Positions 12,266 through 23,800 of a stretch of 64,000 nt of DNA are shown here, in pieces. The stretch is from positions 124,001 through 188,000 of the forward strand of contig CAJNAR010000016.1 in NCBI GenBank assembly GCA_905220665.1. Reading direction: 5' to 3'. Origin of the DNA: Albugo candida (lineage: Eukaryota > Oomycota > Peronosporomycetes > Albuginales > Albuginaceae). The notes beneath the pieces were generated by a model. It was not told the DNA's origin, searched no databases, and was given only the letters and a program-made list of their open reading frames with translations. The number at the start of each line of letters is the position of its first letter. The first letter of the stretch is position 1. The position numbers and the translations under genes were made by a program.

Positions 12266-12610
12266 AAGAACGACTTTTGTCGCGTTTTCCGATATGATTT
12301 CTTGTGAGCTAACACGTTTGGCTTTGTGAGGCTGAAATTTGATTGAGAATTGGAAGGAGATAATGACAGCAGATCCATTTTCGGTGTGCTCACTGCATAC
12401 ACAGCACTACTAAAGTGCAGTGACTCGAGATAGACGCCTTCACGCATGAATCCTTTCAGTGGAGATGCCCATCCATCCCACATAACCTGCAGCCAGTGAA
12501 ATCTTTATGCCGCAACAATACGCGAGGATACTGGTCCATATCTGGGTATTTGGAGGCCACGCTTTCTACCGATTGATCAGAGGGATACCGAGTCTCAAAT
12601 TCTTCATTGG
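12266..12610 (-). pseudogene. Remnant of the ATP-sulfurylase N-terminal region
   Basis: On the minus strand, pieces of a sulfurylase lie in successive different frames. One piece holds YPDMDQYPRVLLRHKDF; another starts HWLQVMWDGWASPLKGFM and runs to YLESLHF; a third, SAVIISFQF...HKAKRV, runs into the pyrophosphatase frame. The first break falls in a run of T's near 12505 and looks like a one-base loss. The second lies near 12405-12420. Neither fits a GT-AG intron that would keep the conserved residues. Combined with the missing catalytic core, this points to decay. Sequencing error could explain the frame breaks but not the missing core. Confidence 0.65.
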
Positions 12611-12830
12611 TTCTACTCCATCAGCCACCGCGATCCCTGTATACTCGTCCACACTTGTTTCCTGCTCAAAACGACTCGTGCAGTGATATAACGCATCAGG
12701 ATATATATGAACCTCTTCTTCAACGCTCATAGTCGCAGTGTCCACGTGTATCTCAGGCTGTGTTGGCGATTGAGAAGGTGTTGAAGTTCCAGTAAACTCC
12801 TTGATTTCGCCTTGGATGGCTGCTCAATCT
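12570..12830 (-). other. Open frame upstream of the sulfurylase remnant, unknown
   Basis: A minus-strand frame reads through about 80 codons, including MSVEEEVHIYPDALY, and stops at about 12568. It overlaps the start of the helicase pseudogene on the other strand. It could be the original N-terminal extension of the fusion protein, now out of frame with it, or chance. I do not recognise a family. Confidence 0.25.
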
Positions 12831-13340
12831 ATCCAAAAGCTGGCTCATGAGTTTTTGCATGATCCAGTCAAAGTCACCATTATTCCGATGATCTGGCTGC
12901 GTCAATTTCGGTAACGCAGATTGTAGAAGTCGTTGAGGATCGCGCACGTGATGCTCACATTCACGCCCTTCTCCAAAAGTATCATCACACTCGAAAGAAT
13001 CTCATCCTCATTTTTGTTCTCTACAAAAAAGAGGCTGATCGAGTCGAACGAGACTTACGTTACCGTGGCTGGAATTGTGCTGCCATTCATGGTGATAGGA
13101 GCCAACAACAGCGTAATGAAGCTGTTGAGAATTTCAAGTCTGGAAAGATACCTCTATTGATCGCTACGGATGTTGCCGCTCGTGGCTTGGATATCCCTGG
13201 GGTAGAATATGTCATCAATTACGCATTTCCCTTAACAATCGAGGACTACGTCCATCGAATTGGGTGAACGGGGCGTGGAGGAAAGAAGGGTATCGCTCAC
13301 ACATTTTTCACGACAAATGATAAAGCCCGTGCATACATTC
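12813..13340 (+). pseudogene. 5'-truncated, intronless Dbp3-like DEAD-box RNA helicase pseudogene
   Basis: The plus strand encodes the C-terminal RecA domain of a DEAD-box helicase. It opens with [17 protein letters not shown], then [15 protein letters not shown], a motif IV segment ([17 protein letters not shown]), motif V ([12 protein letters not shown]) and [19 protein letters not shown]. This order and wording is closest to Dbp3, a nucleolar rRNA-processing helicase. Just after VKVTI one base is lost, shifting the frame. In motif VI (HRIGRTGR) the Arg codon is TGA at 13265-13267, after which the frame resumes with TGRGGKKGIAHTFF. There is no N-terminal half and no intron, as expected of a truncated retrocopy. 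It is dead: lesions in frame and in a catalytic arginine motif. Confidence 0.88.
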
Positions 13341-13399
13341 CTTTTGGATCTCGCTCCATGGCTACAGAGATATTCACATCCACAAAGACTTTATGAAAT

Positions 13400-14080
13400 G
13401 GAATGCCTATTTGCTTGTGCGTTTCTCAGACAACTTCTCGGTCTTCTCAAATGGAGATATCAAGGTCACTAGTGCGATGACACCCGTTTCCTGCTCGACG
13501 AATGCTCTCTCTTCGATCGGCGATTGTATAAGTCTTGATTGAGCCCCATTCGAAGGTTACATTAGAAGAAAGAGAAATCCAGACGGAGACACGTCAAACG
13601 CAATAACACGGTCAATTGTAGAACTGAGGCGGAAGGTGTCGGGTCGAAGTTGCTTCACCTTAACCAAGTGCTCTTCTCTCTTTCATCGTCGGAATTATCT
13701 TGCTCCACTGGGCGATAGATTGTTCATGGATACATTGGAATTGTCTGGCTTCAGCAGATCAATCTGGGCTACTCTCAATCACTTCTCAGAGGAGCTATTT
13801 GGCTGGATGCATACGCGCTTATCGTGAAGCCAAAGTCTCTCATGGTCATTCTGAATGTAGCACGGTGAGACTCGGTCATGCTCCGTTCATGCTAAAAAGG
13901 ATTCTACTTTTTGTGAATATGGATTTAATATGTAAATGCGATTCGAATCAGCCAATTGGTTCTGTCATGAGCACTAAAGAATGCAGAACCGCAATATCAT
14001 ATATTTTTTGTCGGCGAGCAATCGCAGTCAGTTTGATTCCATGCATAGACATACTTTCTCGATCGTGTAGAGAATACGTC
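13400..14080. other. No recognisable gene
   Basis: Stretch between the helicase pseudogene and duplication unit B. Only short frames are open and none resembles a known family. Confidence 0.45.
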
Positions 14081-17000
14081 ATATATTGATAGAGACGTAG
14101 TGTACGCTTTGAATGCATAGATGATCGGTGCTTCAGGATAGGGTCACGCATTTGAACATTCTTTCACGCAGAAATACTGACGTCCGTGTCAACTACGGCC
14201 AATGCGTAATATTTTGTTTGTAGAAGGATGCGCGGCCATAGTCCTTCATATCTACTCATTTGACAAAAGGAAACCTACTTGGAGCAGTTGAGATGGTATC
14301 ATGATTAGAACTTTGAATCTCGAGGGTTGCGTAGCCTTCTTTATTATTCGTTATCTCAGATATACTAGCGAAAATGTACTATTCGAAATTGGGGCAAATA
14401 GCATTCAAGTGAAGCTTGCTATGTATACTGAGTATTTATCTTCTTGGATGAACAAATGTTTCTTTTACTTGTTTTTCCCGTTCGATGATTTGCATCTCAT
14501 CCTTTCCTGAATCTATTATGGTAGTATAATGTTTTAGGAAAGGACCACCCACTACCCATTCATTGTCATTCTGCGATTCCGTAAGAAGAAGATCGCCACT
14601 AGAAGTGTGGGTTTCTATCATCCCGAAAAGTTGTATGGATTTCAGGCTAATCTGCATTAGTGATGAGCGAGTATAGTCTGGAGTGTTACCTTTATCCATC
14701 GAATAATCGGGGGTTTTCTCATTGAACTTGGTAATGAACTTGTGATTTTACCAGCGTTTTCATAAATTTTTCTCGGAACTTGTGTTGCGACATTACCAAT
14801 TACGAACTTGACTATTTGGTGACTGTACAAAACATTTTGGAATTATACAGTGGCCACTACAATGGAATTTTTCATGGATATCTGTACTGAGGGTCCTGGA
14901 TTTCCGTGAAATATATTTCCAAAGTAGACATGCGTATTTTTTTGCGATATATCTCCAAGGTATAAATACGGATCATCGTTCTTCCAAATGAACGAAAAAA
15001 TATGGGGATCTAATCCTACGTGTGTGTCAACACTGATGCTAAGCTCCGGTAAAGCGAACAAACGGTAGTTTTAAGTCCCTGCGCCAAATCAACTGCTTGA
15101 TATTTCCAAGTCGTGTGGTACCCATTGCCAATCGCTGTCGTTACGGCTGACGAATCGTCTTCGAAGACTAACTCCATAGTGTACGAATTATCGCCGGGGT
15201 TTTCTAGCTCCGGAATAACACCATCTGGTTCGGCGCTCAAAGGAGGATCAAATTTGACTTTCAAACCAAAATACTTGCTTTTACCATCCGATAAGGTCCT
15301 GACCATTTTCGCATACTGGCCAACCACAAAAGGGGACCACGCGTGGAATACTCCGAACACAGCAAGTCCATACGCTTTTAAATATTGATATTGCATATCT
15401 TGTGTAGAGCGCTGTTTGGAGAATGAAGAAGATTGCTTATGCAAAAGGACCACGACCGGACCAAACATGGAACGATGTTTGATTTTCCCGAAGTGGGATC
15501 GATCCAAGCTCATCGTTGAGTAAACACAACGCGCAACCATCCGGTGAGATGAGCTTCACCCCAACAATTTATAGAATTGGCAACTTTTGTAGTTTAGAAC
15601 GATACTTCATACCGACTTTTTGGGCATGGAACCGCACATTAAGGATTGGGTATAGCGACGACGTTGCGCAAAAATTCTGTAGTATACTACTCCCTCGTTA
15701 AATGGATAAGCTGGCATTTATGATCTGTACTTTATATCTACTTTGTGGGCATGGAAGCAGATTTTTATTTTTTTTTTATCAGATCGAAAGCAATACAGAA
15801 CTCCGGTAGCATGTGCCTCCCTGTATAAGGTGATATGCTGGCACTTTCGTAGAAATAGAATCGTACTTCAAATTGACTTGGAGGTAAAGAAACGCAAGTT
15901 TACCATCATAGTCACAGCGAAAGTTGCGCGGTAAAATTCCACGTGGTCGCGTAACCTGAATAAACACATAAACGGCGACTTTTATTGTACAGAATTCGTA
16001 CTTTATCGCATCAATTTTGGGCATGTAGTTTAACGATCAAGATGGAAGGAAGATGCAGTTGACCAGCAATCTCGAAGATATGCGTTTATTCCAATACATC
16101 TGTGCGAAAGCTGTAATGGATTAGAAGAGACTAAATTCCCAAGTTGTAAATTCGGAATACTTGGATGCTTGAGATCGCTATATAGCTTTGCAGGAACGTG
16201 GAGATGCACTGGGCATTGATGTGGAGTTGAATTGATTATACCTCCGCGCGTAATCAGCAGCGGATTTCCAGTCAAGTGATTACATCTGCTTCGCAAAATA
16301 CAATTTTGTGCGAGCAAACTGATATGGTTCACTAATTGTTTGTATTGACGTGAAACAAAAAGATTATCAAGGAGAGATTTGGACACTTTGCGTCTCTTGC
16401 TAACTCTATCGCACATTCTGGTGTCATAACAGCGAAGCAAGTCGTCGAGTGACCTCAAAGCGTTGGTTGGAACTCATGGTCTTATGGCTTGCTCCCGAGC
16501 AAAACGATCGTCAAAAGGATTATACAACCTGATCGGTTCAATTATTGTAAGATCCAGGAACTTTACTATCGCTATCACTGCCACGATTCAAATCGCAGAA
16601 GCCTATTCCCGCTGCACCCAAGATCTCGTCTGGCAATCTCAGACAGCTTTGCAGTAAATACTTTACTGCACTTTTAGTGTTTCCGAAGAACTTGTATTTT
16701 TAAGAAGTCTGATAAGTTACGATGTCTTGGTACCGCTATAGAGATCGTAGGAGGCAACAGGTACCAGTAGAATGTAATAATCTTGATATCTTTTCACCAA
16801 ATCCTTTTTGTCCTAGCTGACTCGAAGCAAACTTCTTCCAAGTGAAGGATCTTTAGTACGGCATATTTCAGTCCAGAGCTTGACGAGGAGCTATTATTGA
16901 ATCTGATGTCCTCGCGCACTTATCGGATTCTTACTTTTATCTTTCGGGGGTCCACGAACCGAGACTGATGGATGACTGGGAACAAGCGTAAAGCCAAACG

Positions 17001-17340
17001 GAGTCCGCATTACAAAGCATGAAACAATTTCCTGTGGCGAGTGTGGAGGATCTCGGCAAATGGAAGTTATTTATTCTGATGATTCGATTGAGAGGTAGCG
17101 CAGCGCGGGAATGATCAATGCTGGTCATTTCATTCCACAGAGGGTACATACTACTGGGATATGCTCACCTTGCCACCGCTGAAGTTCGCAATAGAAAAAT
17201 TGTTCGACCCCTAGTGTGTACGCGCTATTTTTCCCGATTGGGAGCGAAAAGCAGTGTACATGTACGCATTATGCATCCATTTGACGGCTGCGATGCAATA
17301 TTGTCGACAATAAGAAACTAATTGATTCGTCGCCGCCCTC
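14080..17340. repeat. Segmental duplication unit B (with broken family gene)
   Basis: The segment near 14130-14160 resembles 19265-19300. The gene flank 15590-17330 matches 21040-22930 in order, including a shared block (16960-17060 and 22550-22650) containing GGAGTCCGCATTA. The unit carries family copy B. The left edge is uncertain. Confidence 0.65.
14436..15540 (-). pseudogene. Broken copy B of the secreted aspartic-protease-like family
   Basis: The family start is at 15396 (M-Q-Y-Q-Y-L-K), with a signal peptide running to about FVVGQ. The first frame is readable to about 15016, but the stretch that in intact copies holds the CX11C pair is deleted and the frame shifts near 15050. The middle continues in a second frame (14843-15061) with HIFSFIWKNDDPYLYLGD, the paralogue of the FYSLIW...LYLGE strand. 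Another break follows; the block ATQVPRKIYE is legible near 14760-14800. The end is in a further frame (14436-14699) with NEWVVGGPFLKHY. Several frameshifts and one deletion make this clearly non-functional as a full-length protein. Confidence 0.85.
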
Positions 17341-18697
17341 GCGTTGACAAACTACAGCTAAACCTCTAAATATCCTCTGAGAACCTAGGATAAGCTATTG
17401 TTTCTCTTATAGAGTACTAGCTAAAGCTTAAGAACGACCTTGTTTAGTGCCAAACAAGAGCCAAAACTTACAGAGATAACCAAGCTACGTATAACCTAGG
17501 GTTGGAGGTGCAACCAAGCATGTGTTTAGCTCACGCGTGCCTGGAGTTCATTTGAATGAGTATGCGTCTAGTGTACTGATGTCAAAAGCAGGATTCTTCC
17601 GAAGGAGTAGAGAAACCCTTCCGGATGTACACTTGCGCACCACCGTGCTTTGTACCATAGAATAGTACTCGTCGATCGCATTTGAAGACACATCGCGTGG
17701 TATCGATTGGGCGTCTATCGCACAGGTGACTATCCAGTAAGGCTTCATGGCTGTAGCCGCGCCCTTCCAAAAATCAAGAAAGATTTTGTTCATACGTTCT
17801 CAAGCGGCTCAGGAGATTTGGCAATGCTGTTTTGGTGGGTCTCACCCATCACGAGCATTACAGTATCTTCCTATACCTGCGACACGTGGAAGACATTTTA
17901 CATTATGAAAAAGGAAATATTCTGCTGTGTGTAAGTTTTATCAAGCAATGTGGATACTCGTAACAAGGATACCGACGACAAAGAGTGAATGACTATATCC
18001 TCCTATGCTCATCAACATACAGCTCATATCGAGACAACACAACACGCAACGCGCTTTCGTCGGATGCGTGAATGGGCATCTTGGTGAGCGCGCTTACCAT
18101 CATCCAATACCGTCATCTAGAGGCATGTAGATCATCCAGACTTAACTACTTCTCTTCTGATGGTCAGTCTTCGAAGACATTTAATGTCCCTTTGTGGCAA
18201 CGGGGAACTTCCAACTAGTAATGTCTATCAGACTCTCTGGTACAGGTGGGTAATTGCATCAATATCGCTAGTATGGTGGCAATGGTGCTTTGGTTGATTC
18301 GGTATACACAGATAGATGCTCTTTCAACCTGAAAGCTCAGTTTAAGATTCCACAGTATCTAATCAAAAGATATATCAGTCAGTGGTTTCTAAGTGGCGTT
18401 ATGCTTTCTACCGAACTTGTGGATCGGAGTGCTGGGAGCTGTATCATCGGTGAATCATGTGCATATTAAGGGAGTTCGGGATGATGAGTGCGACCATTGA
18501 ACTTATGAGTGTGTTATGGTAGTTGCATAATCGAATCTGGGAAGCGTGATCATTAAAACAATCGTATTTGCTCCCAACTTTACATATGCTGGCAGTTACA
18601 TATTGCGCAAGACATGGATTCACTACATGAATAGCATTGCATCATTTGGAAAGCACAGAAAAAACTACGAAATATATGGGAATTCGTCAGACTAGCC

Positions 18698-18949
18698 TTG
18701 GATGAAGGCATGTATAACCAAACAAAAATCGCGGTGGCGAATGCGGGTCAAGTTGCAATTATTCCGCTGGTTAATCTCTGGGTTCATATTACGCATGTAT
18801 CGTGCTCTCAGCGCCGGACTTACTTTGCATGTGGAAACATTGGATATAGCTCAACAATGTCGTTTATTTGGATCGTGGCCGTGCATCTAGAATGCTACCC
18901 CTTGATACAGCATCATCCCACGCCATCACGCAATTGCATCACGTGGTGA
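18698..18949 (+). other. Short open frame conserved between duplicated units
   Basis: An 83-codon frame whose middle, KIAVANAGQVAIIPLVNLW, is nearly identical to that of a frame at 24152-24547 in unit D. It is not preserved in unit A near 2230. Unit-to-unit identity may simply reflect recent duplication. No family is recognised. Confidence 0.25.
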
Positions 18950-19705
18950 CTGGAAGCATAGTTGATTCCTGCAAGGAAGGGATTGCACTTTTATTTGACG
19001 CGCACAGGTAAACATTATTCAGACTATTGGATCTGGTTGTTTTCGCTGTAGAAGATGCACTGAACAACTCTCTGTTGATTGCAATGTTCATATATATCGC
19101 TGAGTTCATAGTCATGCCAAAATAGTTCATTGGGAATTGGTCATGTTTATTATGCAGAAACGGAGCATCTGAGTCGTAGCGATCGCCTGCTCGATCAAAA
19201 TCGAGTAATTGTGCTAGTTGGTAGACACGCAGTGGACGTGTACACTCTGAACTGAAACGTCAAAAATCGGTGCTTCAGAATAGGGTGGAGCGTTTGGTTA
19301 TGTATGCCACAGTAAATTATATATGTGGAAGCGAAGGATCCTGAACCAGCTATCTTTTCTAGATCTCGCCGAGAGCGGAAGAGGCTACTGAGCTCAATTC
19401 TATAATTTTGACTGGAACGCATACGCGCACAAACCATTGACGTTCGGCTTATCCACGGCGAAAGGTAATTTGTCTTTGTACAACTACGCGCGGCCATCAT
19501 CCTCGATATCTTATGCTTGACCCAACTGACAAAAAACGTTCACGTGAAGCAGCGAAGGTAACTTAGAAGAATGGCATTACGCTGCAAAACTGTGCTTTCT
19601 TCAGGGTCTAATTGTCAACGAGCTAAAATTGATTAGAATACTTGGGCACAATTGCACTGAAACGAAGCTGGCTATGTATATTGAGTATTTATCTTTTTGG
19701 ATGTA

Positions 19706-20818
19706 CTACATATCTCTTGTGCTTCGCCCTTTGAACTTTCGAACAGATCTGAACCTTACCATTTTGTTGCGTGTGTCTACAATGGCAGTATAAGCCTTCA
19801 AAAGTGAAGAACCCATGACCCATTCACCTGCTCTTGTCGACTTCTCGATGAGTAAACCACAGCGATCATGCTGCCTGACAAAACTTTGTTCCGCCAGCAA
19901 TGTCACAAATTTTTGCCCGGCGTGCTTCATTGTTAATTCGAGGAGATTGTCTGAGGTGCCATGTTTGGCCATAAAAGCATCGAGTTGTGAGCAATCCATT
20001 TTGTAGTGACCATCTTCGCTGAGACTGAGATCAAGCCCCTTCTTGCCGATCTCTTCGAATATTTCAGGCGGAACTTGTGTTGCATCATTATCAAATTGAA
20101 GAGTAACTTTTTGTTTAGGATAAGAATGTTGTAGGAATTCGATAGCGACATCTGATAGTGCTGATTCTGTTAATTGTGCCTCTGGAGTGAATGAATGCTC
20201 TTCTGCCTTTGGATAGAATGAATGCTCCTCCGTAGATAATTCTCCAAGGTACAAATCCGGATTATCGTAACGATTCCAAATCAACGAGTAAAACCCTACA
20301 ATTTCTGGAAAGTAGACTTGAGCATTGATACTAGTCTTCGGGTAAACGTATAATTCTTTCCGTTCAACTGACTCCTTCAGAGATTTCCATGTTTTTTTCC
20401 AAGCCGTACAGTATATACCACCGTTGATACGTTGCTTTGTAGTACATTCTCTTTCCATGTTGTATAGTCGCAGCCATGAAATGAAGTTATCCAGCAACGA
20501 CGCCTTATATCTTTGTCCAGTAGTCCTCGCCATTTCTTCTTGCCTAACTGAAGCTGTCTGAGATTTCGTGATAAGTAGTTTGATAGTATACTCTTCTTTG
20601 CTAATAGGTTGTGGATCCATGAGAGTTCCATCATTGTTGGTTTTCACAGAAGGCGTGATTTCGACTTCCAATCCAAATCGTTTTACAAAATGGTCGGAGC
20701 CACGGCTGGTCGGTGATGCCTCGACCATTTTCACATACTGGCCAGCCGCAAAAGACCCCCAAGCGTGCAATACTCCAACCACAGCAAGTCCATACGCTTC
20801 CAGATGATAATATTTCAT
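19706..20818 (-). CDS. Secreted aspartic-protease-like protein, copy C (intact, 370 aa)
   Basis: A single exon from ATG at 20818. Residues 1-27 form a signal peptide ending AAGQ, so the product is probably secreted. Four cysteines are shared by all intact copies: C125 and C137 (CX11C), C276 and C320. The segment FYSLIW...DLYLGEL (176-194) resembles the FSVYL...LxLGG strand pair of A1 proteases. QFDNDATQVPPEIFEEIG (241-258) sits where DTGTSxxxxP is expected, but the catalytic Asp-Thr/Ser-Gly is replaced. DGHYKMDCS...DRCGLL and WVMGSSLLKAYTAIVDTRNK match the end of the pepsin C-lobe, including its disulfide and the WILGDxFLRxYYxVFDxxN motif. No DTGS motif exists in the N-lobe. I infer a dead protease fold. 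An internal 9-residue duplication lies at about 196-214. Confidence 0.8.
   Translation of the reverse strand: MKYYHLEAYGLAVVGVLHAWGSFAAGQYVKMVEASPTSRGSDHFVKRFGLEVEITPSVKTNNDGTLMDPQPISKEEYTIKLLITKSQTASVRQEEMARTTGQRYKASLLDNFISWLRLYNMERECTTKQRINGGIYCTAWKKTWKSLKESVERKELYVYPKTSINAQVYFPEIVGFYSLIWNRYDNPDLYLGELSTEEHSFYPKAEEHSFTPEAQLTESALSDVAIEFLQHSYPKQKVTLQFDNDATQVPPEIFEEIGKKGLDLSLSEDGHYKMDCSQLDAFMAKHGTSDNLLELTMKHAGQKFVTLLAEQSFVRQHDRCGLLIEKSTRAGEWVMGSSLLKAYTAIVDTRNKMVRFRSVRKFKGRSTRDM
20177..20230. repeat. In-frame tandem duplication of 27 bp inside copy C
   Basis: Two adjacent 27-bp units (20177-20203 and 20204-20230) encode EEHSFYPKA and EEHSFTPEA, as read on the minus strand. The other intact copies lack the second unit. 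Confidence 0.8.
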
Positions 20819-23800
20819 TCCTTCTGCAGAGCGCTTTTTGTAGAATTAGAAAGATTGATTATGCGAATGGACCTCGACCGGACCAAGCATGGGACGATGT
20901 TCCTCCAGTACCATCCCTAAAGTGGGATTGTAGCTTTCGATTCAAACTCATCTTTGGGTACAGACAACGGGCACCCATCCGATAAGGTTGGCTTCACCTG
21001 AGTAACGCTATGAAGCTAGCAACTTTTGTAATTTAGAATGGTACTTCATACCGGCTTTGTGGGTATGGGAGCGGCCATTGAGGACTGAATATAGCGACAA
21101 CAAGTTGCGCAGAAATCCGGCAGTATGCTACACCTCCTTAGAGTTAATACGCTGTCATTTATGATCTCTGTACTTTATGTCTACTTTGGGGGTAAGGAAG
21201 CGGACCCTAAGTATCATCATCGGATTGAAAGCTATACAGAACTCTGGTCGCATGCGCCTCCCTGTACAAGGTGATATACTAACACCTTTTGTAGAATTCG
21301 AATCATACTTTATACTGACTTAGTGGTACAATAAGGCATATTTACGATTATAGTCAGAGCGAAAGGTGCCCAGTACTCGTGGTCGCATTGCATTGCCTTG
21401 ATAAACGCATAAACGGCAATTGTTATGATTTAGAATTCGTACTTTATCGCATAGTTTTGTGGCAAGAAAAAAGATCACGGTCGAGATGCGAGGAAGCCGA
21501 TAAACGATCCATTTGATCAGCAACCTCGTGGAAAATGCGAAAGTGTTATCGCTTTCGAGCCTTCACAGTATAAGTCACTGGTCGATGGTTGTGTCAAACT
21601 GAGCAGTCCTTCTACGCTGATCAGTTTTTTTGAAGGCGTTAGGGTTGGTTCGAAACTGGCACCTACCGACTCTTGCATTCGAATATGACACTTTGACCAA
21701 GCTGCAAAAATGTCGAAGACATCAACTTTTCAAGCGGTAAATTTAGAAAGTTGGATGTTTACAGGCACTATTGAGCTCTTTAGGAACGTCGAGATGCAGC
21801 GGGCATTGATGTGGAACGAACTCAGTTCAGTTGGCACGATAGCCCTGCTCGTAGTCAAGTGATTACATGTGGTACGCTGGTTTGACTCAGCAAAATACAC
21901 TCTGTGTGAGTAAACTGATATGGCTCATTGCATTCTTCAAATTGTTGAATGGTTGTATTAACGTGAAACAAAAAAAAGTATTACGGAGATTCGGACACGA
22001 AGTTTCGCGTCGCTTGCAAACCCCATCGCACATTCTGGTGTCATCAAAGCGAAGCAGGTCGTGGAGTGACTTCAAAGCGTTGGTTGGAGCTCATGGTCTT
22101 TTAGCTTGCTCCCGAGCAAAAAGATCTTCAAGTCAAAAGCATTATACAAATTGATCGGTTCAATCATGGTAAGATCCAGCAACATTACTATAACTGTCAT
22201 TGATGAAAACGAAGCCGAAAGTGCACAAGCTTATTCAGGCAGCGCCCAAAATCTCGTCTAGCAATCTCAGACGGCTTTGTAGTAACTACGTCGCTTCACT
22301 TTTAGTGTTACCGTAGGACTTTACTTTTTGAAATGTCTGATGGTTTTCTATATTTTGATATCGCCATGGAGATCGTAGGAGACAACGGGTACCAGTAGAA
22401 TGTTCCTTAGTCGAAGCAAATTCCTTCCACGTGAAATATCTTTGGTAGAGCATTTTTCCAGTCCAGGGCTTGACGAGGAGCTATAATAGAATCTGATGTC
22501 CTCGCGCACTTCCATCTTCTGCGCCTCCATAAACCGAGATTAATAGATGACTGGGAGCAAGCGTAAAGCCAAACGGAGTCCGCATTAAAAAGCATGAAAG
22601 ATTTTCCTGTGGCGCGTGTGGAGGATCTCGGCAAATGAAATTCATTCATTCTGGTGATGCGATCGAGAGGTAGCGCAGGAATGATCGATGTGGGTCATTT
22701 CATTTCACAAATTGTATACACTCCTCGAGTATGCTCACCTTGCCACTGCTGAAGTTTAATGTGTACCCGCTAATCGTCCGGATCGGGAGCGAATAGCAGT
22801 GCACATGTACGCATCGCACTAGTGGGATCGTAGTATGCTGTGCTTGAGTGTACACTGAACTAAAGAAAACGCTACTATCCTCTAATATATCCACTTGCAG
22901 GCTGCGACGCAATATTGTCGACAACGAGATACTGATTGCCTCATCGCCGCCCTCGTTTTCTACCGCAAACTGATACTTTGACGAACTACAGCTGAATCTC
23001 TAACCATCCTGCAAGAACCTAGGATAAGATACTGTTCATCTTACAGAGTACTAGCTAGAACATATGGACGACCTTGTCTATGCCAAATAAGAGCCAACAC
23101 TTAAAGACAACTAAGCCTACATAGCACATAATTGTGTTCAGGGTACGAGGTGCGACAAACCATGTTTTTAGCTTACACGTGCGGGGAAGTCCATTTGAAT
23201 AAGTACGCGTCTAGTGTACTCATGTCAAAAGTAGGACTCCCTCTAAGGAGCAGCGACACCCTCCATATTCTTTGAAGTTACATCAGGATGAACAGTCGTG
23301 CTCCACCGTGCTTTGTGTCATAAAAATAGTACCTGCCGATCGCATCTTAAAACACAATACTTGGTGTCGATTGCGGGTCTATCGCACCGGAGAATTATGC
23401 ACTAAAGGCTCCATGGTTGTAGCCGTGTCCTTCCAAAGAATTATAAAGATTCTGTCCAAGTCGTTATGAGATTTTGGCAACGCTGTTACGGTGGGTCACA
23501 CCAATCACAAGTATTACAGTAACTTCCTATACCTACGACACGTGCGATGTTGCACGACATTTTACACTATGAAAAAGGAAATATTCTCTTGTATGGAAAT
23601 TTTTTTGAGCAAAATTGGTACCCGTAGAGAAGCGAACAATCACAAAGAACGAGTGACTTCATCTCATACGCTCAGTAACATCAAGGTAGACAACGCGACT
23701 CGAATTCATGGATGCGTAAATGGGCACCTTGGTGAGCGCGCTTACCATCATCCAATGCCGTCATCCGGAAGCATGTAGATCGTCCAGGCTTTAATGTTTT

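Larger units (their letters stand above)
17341..22985. repeat. Segmental duplication unit C (full unit, about 5.6 kb)
   Basis: The start of this unit (GAACCTAGGATAAG near 17384) recurs at about 23018, an offset of about 5.63 kb, and family gene starts C and D are 5.60 kb apart. Order within the unit: a decayed region with short conserved frames, family gene on the minus strand, then a long 5' flank. It is collinear with unit D for its first half and with unit B for its second half. Boundaries were set by eye. Confidence 0.75.

Noticed and set aside
12350..12412. 62-bp GT-AG intron in the sulfurylase part
   Set aside because: It has good splice ends, but removing it would delete the SAVIISFQF block that corresponds to a conserved sulfurylase segment. 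A frameshift explains the data better.
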